Assembly: GCF_025751435.1 (NCBI RefSeq)
Contig: NZ_JAOWKY010000001.1
Coordinates: 310,001-374,000, forward strand
From: Albidovulum marisflavi
GTDB lineage: Bacteria > Pseudomonadota > Alphaproteobacteria > Rhodobacterales > Rhodobacteraceae
Reading direction: 5' to 3'
DNA: 64,000 bases
Made by a program: the position numbers and the translations under genes. Position 1 is the stretch's first letter. Each line of letters begins with the position of its first letter. This document shows positions 1 through 8,832 of this stretch, piece by piece. The notes under the pieces were generated by a model, which worked only from the letters and a program-made list of their open reading frames with translations, had not been told where the DNA came from and ran no database searches.

Positions 1-1
1 A

Positions 2-814
2 CGTCCCTTCACGCTGGTGCCAGACCCGGATTTCCTGTTCTGGTCGCCGCAACACCGCCGTGCCTATTCGGTGCTGGAGTTCGGCATCATGTCACGCGCG
101 CCGATCACTCTGGTCACGGGCGGCGTAGGCTGCGGGAAGACGACGCTGCTGCGCGAACTCCTTCGCCAGTTCGAGGCCCGAGCGACTGTTGGCCTGATCT
201 CGAACGCGCAGGGCGGGCGCGGGGAACTGATCCAATGGGTTCTGAACGCTCTCGGGGTCAGCTTCGATGCATCCGAAGGTTATGTGCGGATGTTCCAGCG
301 GCTTCAGGACTTCCTGATCGACGAATATTCCGCGGGCCGCAGGGTCGTGCTGATCTTCGACGAAGCGCAGAACCTGTCGGGCGAAAGCCTTGAAGAACTC
401 CGGATGCTGACGAACATCAACACCGGCAAGGACGAGGTGATCCAACTGGTGCTGGTTGGTCAGCCCGAACTTAGAGAGATGGTGCTCGATCCCTCGTTGC
501 GTCAACTCGCGCAGCGGATCGCGGCGAGCTTCCATCTCAAGCCCCTGGACGAAGCCGGCGCTGTGGAAATGGTGGCGCACAGGCTGACCGCAGCGGGCGG
601 AACCGGCAAGGAAATCACCCGCGCCGCGATCAAGCGGATCTTTGGCGTGACGAAGGGCGTTCCACGTCTGATGAACCAGCTCTGCGACATGTCGCTGCTT
701 TATGCCTGGACAACCGACAATTACCGGGTGGACGAACACGTGGTCCAGTCCGTCCTGGATGACGGCGTGTTCTTTGCCGCGCAGATCCAGGCAGAGGATG
801 AGAAACGGAAATGA
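2..814 (+). CDS. ExeA-like AAA ATPase, polysaccharide-cluster type (5' partial)
   Basis: P-loop ATPase of the ExeA/GspA-like AAA family, probably acting at the inner membrane with the following chain-length regulator. The reading frame is open to the window edge: the residues RPFTLV precede the first in-frame GTG at 17 and continue the family's usual N-terminal 'PFtltPDP' motif, so the true start lies a few codons upstream and the gene is truncated by the window, not broken. Counting from position 17, Walker A (GGVGCGKT) is near residues 35-42 and Walker B (VVLIFDEAQNL) near 110-120. The stop overlaps the next start by 4 bp (ATGA), indicating translational coupling. Proteins of this type accompany Wzz and tyrosine kinase genes in exosortase-linked EPS clusters. 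Precise role inferred. Confidence 0.85.
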   Translation, partial: RPFTLVPDPDFLFWSPQHRRAYSVLEFGIMSRAPITLVTGGVGCGKTTLLRELLRQFEARATVGLISNAQGGRGELIQWVLNALGVSFDASEGYVRMFQRLQDFLIDEYSAGRRVVLIFDEAQNLSGESLEELRMLTNINTGKDEVIQLVLVGQPELREMVLDPSLRQLAQRIAASFHLKPLDEAGAVEMVAHRLTAAGGTGKEITRAAIKRIFGVTKGVPRLMNQLCDMSLLYAWTTDNYRVDEHVVQSVLDDGVFFAAQIQAEDEKRK

Positions 815-2352
815 ATCTGGATCTGGCCTTCTACCTCGCCGTCTTTCGCAGGCGCCTGCCGATCTTCCTGGCGACGGTAATCGTCATCACCGCGTTCTCG
901 GTGGCGCTCGCGCTCGTGCTGCCGCGCCAGTATGAGTCGGAAGCGAAGCTGCTGCTTGAATCGTCCCAGATCCCCGACGCAATGGCCGCGCCGACGGTCA
1001 GATCCGCTTCGCTGGAAAAGTTGCAGGTCCTCGAGCAGCGGCTGATGACACGGGAAAACCTGCTTGGGATCGCCAGGGAGCATGACGTCTTCGAGAACAT
1101 CGACAACATGACCCCGAATGAGATCGTGGCGGCGATGATCGGTCAGACCGACATCTTCATCCGCGGCGGCCAGCAGCAGGCGACGCTCATGACTGTCGCC
1201 TTTGCCGCAAGGACGGGGGAAATCGCCACGGCGGTGGTCGGTGACTACGTGTCCATCGTGCTTGAGGCTGACGTGGATGTCCGCATCGCGGCAGCGCAGG
1301 ACACGCTGGAATTCTTCCAGCAGGAAACAAGCCGCCTGTCCGAAAGGCTGTCCTATCTGAGCGCGGAAATCCTTCAGTACCAGAACGCCAACTCCGATGC
1401 GCTGCCCGATACGCTGCAGTTTCGGATGACGCAGCTTGCCCAGCTTCAGGAGCGGTTGGCGGCGGCGGAACGGGACATCGAGTTGTCGAACGACCAGAAG
1501 GATCGGCTTGTGGCGATCTACGACGCTGCTGTGACCGCTGGCGTGGGAGCGTTGCCCCAGACCGATGAGGCGCGTCAGCTTACGCTGCTGCGCGACCAAC
1601 TGGCGCAGGCGCGCATCATCTATTCCGAAAGCAATCCACGTATCCGCATTCTGGAGGAGAAGGTCGAGGTGCTTGAGCGAACCGTGCGCGAGCAGACCGA
1701 AACGGGCGCCTTCGACAACGGACCTGGCGGCGCGACCACGACACTCAAGTTCCAGATCGCCGACATCGAAACGAGGCTGTCGCAGCTTGAGGCCCAAAGG
1801 GCCGAGCTGTCCCACCAGATCGCCACTTTGCGTGACACGATCGAACGCACGCCGGAGGTCAAGATCGGCTTGGACGGGCTCGAACGCGAGTACGAGAACA
1901 TCCAGCAGCAGTACAACACCGCCGTCGCGAACCTGGCCGCCGCATCGACGGGCGAACGCATCGAGGTTCTGTCCAAGGGTGCCCGCGTTTCCCTTCTGGA
2001 ACCGGCCACCAGGCCCGACAGCCCGAGCAAGCCCAAGCGGCGCTCGATCGTGCTGATGGGGCTGGTCGGAAGCATCGGCGCGGGTCTGGGCCTTGTCCTG
2101 CTCATCGAACTGCTTAACCGTGCGGTCAGACGGCCCAAGGACCTTATCGAGAGCTTTGGCATCACGCCGATCGCGACCATTCCCTACATGCAGACGCCGG
2201 CCGAGGTTCAGGCGCGGCGCACGATGATCGTCCTGACCCTGGTGATCGTGGGAATTGGATTGCCGGCCGGGATCTATGCTATCCACACCTATTACATGCC
2301 GCTTGACCTGATCCTGACCAAGGGCGCGGCGAAAATCGGAATCAGGCTCTAG
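811..2352 (+). CDS. Wzz/GumC-type polysaccharide chain-length determinant
   Basis: Polysaccharide co-polymerase of the Wzz/GumC family, an inner-membrane protein that sets exopolysaccharide chain length with a BY-kinase partner. The 513-residue product has an N-terminal membrane segment near residues 17-37, a long periplasmic part rich in Q, E and R with coiled-coil character (about 170-370), a second membrane segment near 410-435, and, unusually for the simplest members, a third hydrophobic stretch near 471-491 followed by a short tail. The kinase domain is not fused; it is encoded separately downstream at 2373, the usual arrangement for this class in Gram-negative EPS clusters. It starts at the ATGA overlap with the ATPase gene. 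Confidence 0.88.
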   Translation: MNLDLAFYLAVFRRRLPIFLATVIVITAFSVALALVLPRQYESEAKLLLESSQIPDAMAAPTVRSASLEKLQVLEQRLMTRENLLGIAREHDVFENIDNMTPNEIVAAMIGQTDIFIRGGQQQATLMTVAFAARTGEIATAVVGDYVSIVLEADVDVRIAAAQDTLEFFQQETSRLSERLSYLSAEILQYQNANSDALPDTLQFRMTQLAQLQERLAAAERDIELSNDQKDRLVAIYDAAVTAGVGALPQTDEARQLTLLRDQLAQARIIYSESNPRIRILEEKVEVLERTVREQTETGAFDNGPGGATTTLKFQIADIETRLSQLEAQRAELSHQIATLRDTIERTPEVKIGLDGLEREYENIQQQYNTAVANLAAASTGERIEVLSKGARVSLLEPATRPDSPSKPKRRSIVLMGLVGSIGAGLGLVLLIELLNRAVRRPKDLIESFGITPIATIPYMQTPAEVQARRTMIVLTLVIVGIGLPAGIYAIHTYYMPLDLILTKGAAKIGIRL

Positions 2353-2372
2353 CAGGAAGTCGGAGCGAAGCT

Positions 2373-3209
2373 ATGGAAAAGCTGGAAGCGGCAATGGCGA
2401 AGGCAAGGGAACGGCGCAAGGCCGTCCTGCGCGAAGCGGCTGCGCCCAGCCGCAAGACCTCGGTCGCGGTTCCGGTGCGCTCGGGCCAGCCGGTAGACTG
2501 GTCGACGGTGCCCGTTGTCCCTTTCGTTGCCGCGCGCGCCAGACGCTTTCGGATCGGCGCGCTTCTGGGCGGCCGCGATGCCACGCCCTATGACCTCCTG
2601 CGCTCTCGCGCGCTGCGGCTCATGAAGGAAAACGCGTGGACGCGGCTTGCCATCACCTCTCCGGAAGCGGCCTGCGGGAAGTCGACGATCGCGCTGAACC
2701 TTGCGCTCAGCCTCGCGCGGCAGAAGGACATGCGCGTGATGCTTTTCGATTTTGATTTCCGCCGACCCAACCTGCACAAGATCGTCGCGCACGAACCCGC
2801 CCACTCGATGCACGAGGTGCTGAAGGGGGACGTTCCCTTCTTCGATGTCGCCGCGCGCATCACGGACAATCTTGTCGTCGGCCTGAACGCCGGTCCCGGA
2901 AGCAACCCTGCCGAACTGTTCCAGAGCGAACGCTTCCGAGAGATCCTTGAGGCGATCCAGCGCGACTGGCAACCCGATGTGATGATCTTCGACACGCCGC
3001 CGATGATGGCCGCGGACGACCATGTCAACCTGATGGGGCAGGTCGATTGCGCCCTTCTGGTCGTCGCCGCCGAGATGAGCAAGCTTTCCAACGTCGATTT
3101 CTGCGAAAAGGAACTGGGCCAGTTGACGAATGTCCTCGGGATCGTCCTGAACAAGTGCCGGTACCCGGATGATGCAGCCGGCTACGGCTACTACGACTAT
3201 TACGAGTAG
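2373..3209 (+). CDS. Bacterial tyrosine kinase (CpsD/CapB/EpsB-like), EPS cluster
   Basis: Cytoplasmic BY-kinase, the ATP-hydrolysing and autophosphorylating partner of Wzz-type co-polymerases. The 278-residue protein has a basic N-terminal region, Walker A (SPEAACGKST) near residues 96-105, Walker A' (VMLFDFDFRRP) and Walker B (VMIFDTPP). The last eight residues, YGYYDYYE, contain five tyrosines, matching the C-terminal Tyr cluster that is autophosphorylated in the family. It lies 20 bp after the co-polymerase gene, so the two are almost certainly co-transcribed with the upstream ATPase. A MinD-like ATPase without kinase activity is the alternative, but the Tyr cluster argues against it. Confidence 0.88.
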   Translation: MEKLEAAMAKARERRKAVLREAAAPSRKTSVAVPVRSGQPVDWSTVPVVPFVAARARRFRIGALLGGRDATPYDLLRSRALRLMKENAWTRLAITSPEAACGKSTIALNLALSLARQKDMRVMLFDFDFRRPNLHKIVAHEPAHSMHEVLKGDVPFFDVAARITDNLVVGLNAGPGSNPAELFQSERFREILEAIQRDWQPDVMIFDTPPMMAADDHVNLMGQVDCALLVVAAEMSKLSNVDFCEKELGQLTNVLGIVLNKCRYPDDAAGYGYYDYYE

Positions 3210-3324
3210 GACGCCGCCCGCACCGGAACGGGAATCTTAACGGGATCGGTCCAGAACCTCGGATCAGAAGCGCGGCCGCAAACGGTCGCGCATCCGAGAT
3301 GAGACTGCCGACCGGAGGCCCCTG

Positions 3325-3585
3325 ATGGACAAGTATTCCGACCTTCCCACGACCCTTACGGCCCCTGCGCGCGAGGCCGCCGCAATCGTGCCAAGCGATG
3401 CCGCCGATCTGGCAAGCCTTCCGCGTGCCATGTTCGTTGGTTCGGCGGGCGATCTGGCCGTTGTCATGGCGGGCGGCCAGTCCGCGATGTTCCGCAACGT
3501 TGCCGCAGGCTCGCTCTTGCCGATCCGCGTGTCGCGCGTGCTGCAAACCGGAACGACGGCGGGGGATATCGTCGGCCTGTGGTGA
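3325..3585 (+). CDS. GTA head spike base protein, RCAP_rcc01079 (GhsA-like) family
   Basis: 86-residue protein recognised as the spike base protein family of Rhodobacter capsulatus GTA (rcc01079, GhsA). Visible hallmarks are the N-terminal TLTAPAR, then VPSDAADL, LPRAMFVG, GDLAVVMAGG and the C-terminal LPIRVSRVL and TTAGDIVGLW. In R. capsulatus the head spikes of the gene transfer agent are encoded by ghsA/ghsB away from the main structural cluster and aid binding to capsule. Here the gene stands alone: no GhsB-like gene and no other GTA gene is in the window. A ribosome site (CGGAGG) lies just before the ATG. The stop TGA abuts the stop codon of the convergent trhO gene. Family assignment is from memory of the motif pattern. 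Confidence 0.75.
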   Translation: MDKYSDLPTTLTAPAREAAAIVPSDAADLASLPRAMFVGSAGDLAVVMAGGQSAMFRNVAAGSLLPIRVSRVLQTGTTAGDIVGLW

Positions 3586-4488
3586 TCAGCCGCCCAGATG
3601 CCGGACGCCGCGCGCCTGGGCGATCTCGACCTGCTTCTGACGCTCCCGAAACCGCGCGCGGTCGCGATCGTCATACTCCGAGATGCAGTGATGACAGCTG
3701 ACGCCCGCCTCGTATTCGGGGCGGGCTTTTTCATCTTCGGACAATGGACGCCGGCAGGCGTGGCACATGTCATGCCCGGTGGGCTGAAGGCCGTGTCCGA
3801 TGGCGACCCGGCCATCGAAGACGAAGCATCCGCCCTGCCATAGGCTTTCATCCTCTGGCACTTCTTCAAGGTACTTCAGGATCCCACCCCTAAGGTGGAA
3901 CACCTCCTCGACCCCTTGCGAGACAAGAAAGCTGGTCGATTTCTCGCAGCGTATGCCGCCCGTGCAGAACATCGCAATGCGCTTGCCCGCGAATCTGTGG
4001 GCATTGTCGCGCCACCAGTCGGGAAACTCGCGGAAGCTTTTGGTGCCGGGGTCGATCGCACCGGAGAATGTGCCAATCGCCACCTCGTAGTCGTTACGGG
4101 TGTCGATCACCGCGACGCCGTTTCCGCGGATCAATGCATTCCATTCCGCAGGCTCGACATAGCGCCCGACAGAGGCACGCGGGTCGATGTCGGGTTCGCC
4201 CATGGTCACGATTTCGCGCTTCAGGCGAACCTTCATGCGGCCGAAGGGCATGTCCTGCGCGCTGCTTTCCTTCCACACCAGATCCGAACACCCGGGCATC
4301 GCCCTGATGTGCGAAAGGGCGGCATCGATACCCGCGCGCGTGCCGGCGATGGTTCCGTTTATCCCTTCGCGCGCCAGCAGAAGGGTCCCCTTGATCCCTT
4401 CGTTCTGGCACAGCTCAAGCAAGGGCGCGCGCAACGCCGCCGGATCCTCGAAGTGGGTAAAATGGTATAGTGCGGCAACGGTCAGCAT
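3586..4488 (-). CDS. trhO: Oxygen-dependent tRNA uridine(34) hydroxylase TrhO
   Basis: Rhodanese-fold enzyme (YceA/TrhO family) that hydroxylates U34 of tRNAs toward 5-hydroxyuridine, the first step to cmo5U/mo5U wobble modifications. The 300-residue protein has an N-terminal acylphosphatase-like region (EGINGTIAG at about 41-49), a rhodanese domain with the invariant loop CTGGIRCEKS (Cys175, Cys181), and a C-terminal Cys-rich segment with CHAC and CHHC that resembles a metal-binding knuckle. Length and architecture are normal. It is convergent with the spike gene with no base between the two stop codons. Its start is about 95 bp from the divergent pncA gene, so promoters of both must lie in that gap. 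Confidence 0.92.
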   Translation of the reverse strand: MLTVAALYHFTHFEDPAALRAPLLELCQNEGIKGTLLLAREGINGTIAGTRAGIDAALSHIRAMPGCSDLVWKESSAQDMPFGRMKVRLKREIVTMGEPDIDPRASVGRYVEPAEWNALIRGNGVAVIDTRNDYEVAIGTFSGAIDPGTKSFREFPDWWRDNAHRFAGKRIAMFCTGGIRCEKSTSFLVSQGVEEVFHLRGGILKYLEEVPEDESLWQGGCFVFDGRVAIGHGLQPTGHDMCHACRRPLSEDEKARPEYEAGVSCHHCISEYDDRDRARFRERQKQVEIAQARGVRHLGG

Positions 4489-4583
4489 GGCGCGCTGATA
4501 CGCCTGCGCGGACCGTGGGGCAAGGGCAGGATTGACCGGTGCGCCGTCCGCCCCTACCCATGAATGAAGAAAAGGAGGTTCCC

Positions 4584-5189
4584 ATGCGTCCTGAAACCGA
4601 TGCGCTTGTCGTCATCGACGTCCAGAACGACTTCTGCCCCGGCGGCGCGCTTGCCGTTGCCGGAGGAGACGAGATCATCCCCGAGGTCAACGCCCTGCTG
4701 GAAGAGTTTCAGGTCCGTGTCCTGACGCAGGACTGGCATCCGTCCGACCATTCCTCCTTCGCGGACAACCATGACGGGGCCGCGCCCTTTTCGCTGACCG
4801 AGATGCCCTACGGGCCGCAGGTCCTTTGGCCCGCCCATTGCGTGCAGGGGACACCGGGCGCGGCATTCCATTCGCAGCTGCGGACGGATCGCGCGGATCT
4901 GATCCTGCGCAAAGGCTTCCGCGCGAAGATCGACAGCTATTCCGCTTTCTTCGAGAACGATCGCCAGACGCCGACCGGGCTTGAGGGCTATCTCAGAGCG
5001 CGCGAGGTGACGCATGTGACGCTGGTCGGCCTGGCGACCGATTTCTGCGTCGCCTATTCGGCGATGGATGCCGTCAAGCTGGGTTTCGGCGTCACCGTGA
5101 TCGAAAGCGCCTGCCGCGCCATCGATCTGGACGGATCGCTCGCATCCCAGCTTACCGCGATGACCGATGCCGGGGTTGTGCTCGCCTGA
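4584..5189 (+). CDS. pncA: Nicotinamidase
   Basis: Hydrolyses nicotinamide to nicotinate in NAD salvage. The 201-residue product keeps the catalytic triad of the isochorismatase-like family: Asp12 (IDVQNDF), Lys110 (LRKGF) and Cys155 (ATDFCVAY), with the metal site Asp50, His52 and His56 in QDWHPSDH. The ATG at 4584 is chosen because an AAGGAGG ribosome site ends 5 bases before it; an upstream in-frame start at 4539 would add about 15 residues unlike the family. pncB, encoding the next pathway enzyme, lies downstream on the same strand, separated by a sensor kinase gene. Confidence 0.94.
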   Translation: MRPETDALVVIDVQNDFCPGGALAVAGGDEIIPEVNALLEEFQVRVLTQDWHPSDHSSFADNHDGAAPFSLTEMPYGPQVLWPAHCVQGTPGAAFHSQLRTDRADLILRKGFRAKIDSYSAFFENDRQTPTGLEGYLRAREVTHVTLVGLATDFCVAYSAMDAVKLGFGVTVIESACRAIDLDGSLASQLTAMTDAGVVLA

Positions 5190-5234
5190 TCAGATATTCT
5201 TAACTCGGCGGCCGTAGTCAGGGTGCCGGGTTGC

Positions 5235-7478
5235 ATGGTTGCGGCCCGGCACGGGCGGGCAATGGCAAAGGAAATTCCCGATCGAACGGACTCCGCGCGG
5301 ATGGCCGAGGATCTGCGCAATACGCCGGACGGGCTGTTCCTGCGCTATTGCCGCGCCCGGCTCCGCTACCTCGCGCTGCGCCAGATCCTGACCGTCACCG
5401 GGGGCCTGACCGTTTCCGTACTTGGCGGCCCCCTTTACGGCTTGATCGCGACGGTCCTTGCCTTGTTGGGGGAGGCGGTGGACTGTCTGGTTCTGCGGGC
5501 CATCCTGCAACGCTGCCCCGCGCCGCCCGTTCACCGGCTTGCGCGCAGGAAGGCGACCGCAAGCGCGGCGTTCCAGGCCCTGACCATTGCCGGGGCGGCA
5601 GGCGTGGCGCTGGCTTCCGCTCGGCCCTTCGAGGCGGATTTCTTTGTCGCCGCCTTCCTCGCCGCTGCGGTCATCAACGCGGGGCTGACGCTGCCGCACC
5701 ATTCCGGCTCGGCCGTCGCCCGCATTGCGATCCATCTGGCCGCGTTGGCGACGCTTGCGATCCGGAACCTGGTGCACATCCTGCACGCGCCAGGAGCAGG
5801 CGGCGATCTTGCCTACGATCTGATGGGGATCGCAGTTCTGATGATCGCGGTCGGCGGGTTTGTATCCTTCGTGCGCGGCGCGCATCGGCGACAGCAAGCC
5901 TATGACAGGGTGCTGGCAGCGGAAAGGGCCTGCCTTGAGGCGCAGCAGGACCATGTGCGCCGTCTTGCGCTGGTGGCCGAGCACGCCAGCGACAGCATCG
6001 TCATCACGCAAGGGAACGGGCGCATAACCTGGGTCAACGACACCTTTTCCCGCATCACCGGATATTCCCTGGACGAGGCGATCGGCCACCGCCCGGGCGA
6101 GCTTTTGAACGCGCCGGAAACGAATCCCGACACGGTCAGGGCGCTGGTGAACGCCCACAGGCGCAAGCTGCCTCTCCGAACCGAGGTATTGAACCGCCGC
6201 AAGGACGGCAGCGTCATCTGGATGGAAACCAGCCTGACGCCGATCTTCAATCCCGACGGCAGCCACGCGATGACGATCGGCGTGGAGCGCGACATCACCG
6301 CAATGAAGGAACGCGAGGCGGAACTGGCGCGTGCACGAAAGGCCGCGGAAGATGCGGCCAGTATCAAGTCGCGCTTTCTTGCCACGATGAGCCATGAGAT
6401 CCGGACGCCCCTGAATGGCGTGATCGGCATGGCGCAGCTTTTGCGCGAAACCGAACTGGACACCGACCAGAAGCACTCGGTCGAGACGATCGCTGAGTCG
6501 GGCCGGGCGCTTCTGTCCATCATCAATGACATCCTTGACCTTGCGCGGATGCAGTCCGGCAAGTCCACGATCAGGGCAGAACCGTTTTCGGTCGAACACT
6601 GTGCCCGGGGCGTGATCGACCTTCTGCGCCCGCTGGCGCAGGAGAAGGGACTGGAACTGTCGCTGTTCCTGGATGGGCGGATCCCCCGGCTTGTCGGAGA
6701 CCAGGGGCGCATACGGCAGATCCTTCTGAACCTCGTGGGGAATGCGATCAAGTTCACGCATCGGGGCCAAGTGCAGGTGGCGGTCCAAGCGATGCAGGCA
6801 GGTGCGGCAGTCCAGCTTCGCGTCCGGGTCGAGGATACCGGGATCGGCATCGCGCCGGACCGGATCGAGCATGTGTTCGACAGCTTCACGCAGGCGGACG
6901 GGGACATCACGCGCAGATACGGCGGAACGGGGCTTGGGCTTACCATATCGCGTCTGCTGGCGCGGGAAATGGGCGGCGACATCACTGTCCGTTCCACCCT
7001 CGGTCTGGGATCCGCCTTCGACCTTGCGCTGGTTCTGAATCGGGCAGCAGAGGTGCCCGATGCGGCAACGCCCGGCGGGCTGTCGTTTCATTCGCACAGG
7101 GCGCGGGGTCTTCGCGTCCTTGTGGCCGAGGACAACGCGACGAACCGGTTGATCGTCGGAAAGATGCTGGCGGGCACAGGCGCAGAGGTCGCCTTTGCAG
7201 AGAACGGGTTCCTTGCGGTCGAGCGGTCGCGGGTCTGGCGGCCTTCGGTCGTTCTGATGGACATCTCGATGCCAGGCATGGACGGGATCCAGGCGGCGCG
7301 GTGCATTCGGGCGGACGAACGCATGCGCGGCGATCGCCCGATCCGCATCGTCGCGCTGACCGCCAATGCCTTCGAAGAGGATCGCGATGCCTGCGCCGCG
7401 GCCGGGTTCGACGGATTCCTGCCAAAACCGATCAGCAAGGCCGCCTTGCTGGAATGCCTGTCTGGCCTGACCGGATAA
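5235..7478 (+). CDS. Membrane-anchored hybrid sensor histidine kinase (PAS-HisKA-HATPase-REC)
   Basis: Two-component hybrid kinase of about 747 residues. In order: a hydrophobic N-terminal half with several membrane segments (roughly residues 45-210), a PAS domain (AEHASDSIVI to ERDITAMK, about 245-355), HisKA with phospho-acceptor His387 (ATMSHEIRTPLNG), HATPase with N box (LVGNAIKFTHRG), G1 box (DTGIGI) and G2 box (GTGLGLTISR), and a C-terminal receiver with Asp676 (LMDISMPGMDG) and the conserved Lys in LPKPIS. No HPt domain is visible, so phosphorelay would need an HPt elsewhere. GTG 5223 and ATG 5262 are alternative starts; none has a strong ribosome site. It lies between pncA and pncB with no response regulator gene nearby. 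The signal sensed is unknown. Confidence 0.88.
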   Translation: MVAARHGRAMAKEIPDRTDSARMAEDLRNTPDGLFLRYCRARLRYLALRQILTVTGGLTVSVLGGPLYGLIATVLALLGEAVDCLVLRAILQRCPAPPVHRLARRKATASAAFQALTIAGAAGVALASARPFEADFFVAAFLAAAVINAGLTLPHHSGSAVARIAIHLAALATLAIRNLVHILHAPGAGGDLAYDLMGIAVLMIAVGGFVSFVRGAHRRQQAYDRVLAAERACLEAQQDHVRRLALVAEHASDSIVITQGNGRITWVNDTFSRITGYSLDEAIGHRPGELLNAPETNPDTVRALVNAHRRKLPLRTEVLNRRKDGSVIWMETSLTPIFNPDGSHAMTIGVERDITAMKEREAELARARKAAEDAASIKSRFLATMSHEIRTPLNGVIGMAQLLRETELDTDQKHSVETIAESGRALLSIINDILDLARMQSGKSTIRAEPFSVEHCARGVIDLLRPLAQEKGLELSLFLDGRIPRLVGDQGRIRQILLNLVGNAIKFTHRGQVQVAVQAMQAGAAVQLRVRVEDTGIGIAPDRIEHVFDSFTQADGDITRRYGGTGLGLTISRLLAREMGGDITVRSTLGLGSAFDLALVLNRAAEVPDAATPGGLSFHSHRARGLRVLVAEDNATNRLIVGKMLAGTGAEVAFAENGFLAVERSRVWRPSVVLMDISMPGMDGIQAARCIRADERMRGDRPIRIVALTANAFEEDRDACAAAGFDGFLPKPISKAALLECLSGLTG

Positions 7479-7536
7479 ACGGCCTTTGACCCGGCCCCGG
7501 TCCGTCGCGTAAGACGCGAGGGGAAAGGATTGACAC

Positions 7537-8829
7537 ATGGTCGATATCGCTACGCGGGTCTACAATCACAACTGGAAGATCGATCCGATCGTCCGGTCGC
7601 TGATCGACACCGATTTCTACAAGCTGCTGATGTGCCAGTCGATCCTGAGAAACCGGCCGGACACGCAGGTCACGTTCTCGCTGATCAACAGGACGACACG
7701 AATTCCCCTTGCCCGGCTGATCGACGAGGGCGAGTTGCGCGAACAGCTTGACCACGTTCGGTCCCTGTCGCTGACGCGCGGAGAAAGCACCTGGCTGCGC
7801 GGCAACACCTTCTACGGCAAGCGGCAGATGTTTTCGTCAGGCTTCATGGAATGGTTCGAGACCATGAAGCTGCCCCCCTACCACCTGGAGCGCGTCGGAG
7901 ATCAGTACGAGCTGACCTTCGAGGGCAGCTGGCCAGAGGTGATGCTGTGGGAGATCCCCGCGCTTGCCGTGCTGATGGAACTGAGGTCGCGGGCGGTCCT
8001 TGCCACGATGGGCAAGTTCGAGCTCAAGGTACTTTACGCCCGCGCCATGACCCGACTCTGGGAAAAGATCGAACGTCTGCGAAAGATCGATGGGCTGAGG
8101 ATCGCCGACTTCGGAACGCGTCGGCGGCATTCCTTCCTTTGGCAGGACTGGTGCGTGCAGGCGATGATCGAGGGACTTGGATCCTCGTTCATCGGAACCT
8201 CGAACTGCCGCATCGCGATGCGCCGCGACATCGAGGCGATCGGGACCAATGCCCACGAACTGCCGATGGTGATGGCAGCGCTTGCCGACACCGACGAAGA
8301 GCTCAGGCAGGCGCCCTACCGCGTTCTGGCGGATTGGCACGAGGAACACGAGGGCAACCTGCGGATCATCCTGCCGGACACGTACGGCACCGAAGGGTTC
8401 CTGGCCCATGCGCCGGACTGGCTCGCGGGCTGGACCGGCATCCGCATAGACTCGGGTGATCCCTCGCAGGGCGCGGAAACCGCGATCGCCTGGTGGAAAT
8501 CACGCGGAGAGGACCCGCGCGACAAGCTCGTGATCTTCTCTGACGGGCTCGACACCGACAAGATCGAAGAGCTGCACGCGCGCTTCGCCGGCCGCGTCAA
8601 GGTGTCATTCGGCTGGGGCACGCTCCTGACCAACGACTTCCGCGGGTTCGTGGCGGATGACGGCCTTGCCCCCTTCAGCCTAGTTTGCAAGGCGGTCAGC
8701 GCGCACGGCCGCCCGACGGTCAAGCTGTCGGACAATCCAAACAAGGCGATGGGCCCGGCCGCTGAGATCAAGCGCTACAAGCGCGTGTTCGGCGTCGGCG
8801 AACAGGCGGCGCAGGCGGTCATCGTCTGA
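7537..8829 (+). CDS. pncB: Nicotinate phosphoribosyltransferase
   Basis: Converts nicotinate and PRPP to nicotinate mononucleotide in the Preiss-Handler branch of NAD synthesis; cytoplasmic. The 430-residue length and motifs fit PncB: an N-terminal TDFYKLLM, a central [19 protein letters not shown] and the phosphate-binding region IRIDSGDP. The ATG at 7537 follows a GGGGAAAGGA ribosome site. Its stop and the stop of the convergent methyltransferase gene lie in a 15-bp inverted repeat at 8824-8838. With pncA upstream, the window encodes the nicotinamide to NaMN route. Confidence 0.95.
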   Translation: MVDIATRVYNHNWKIDPIVRSLIDTDFYKLLMCQSILRNRPDTQVTFSLINRTTRIPLARLIDEGELREQLDHVRSLSLTRGESTWLRGNTFYGKRQMFSSGFMEWFETMKLPPYHLERVGDQYELTFEGSWPEVMLWEIPALAVLMELRSRAVLATMGKFELKVLYARAMTRLWEKIERLRKIDGLRIADFGTRRRHSFLWQDWCVQAMIEGLGSSFIGTSNCRIAMRRDIEAIGTNAHELPMVMAALADTDEELRQAPYRVLADWHEEHEGNLRIILPDTYGTEGFLAHAPDWLAGWTGIRIDSGDPSQGAETAIAWWKSRGEDPRDKLVIFSDGLDTDKIEELHARFAGRVKVSFGWGTLLTNDFRGFVADDGLAPFSLVCKAVSAHGRPTVKLSDNPNKAMGPAAEIKRYKRVFGVGEQAAQAVIV

Positions 8830-8832
8830 CCG

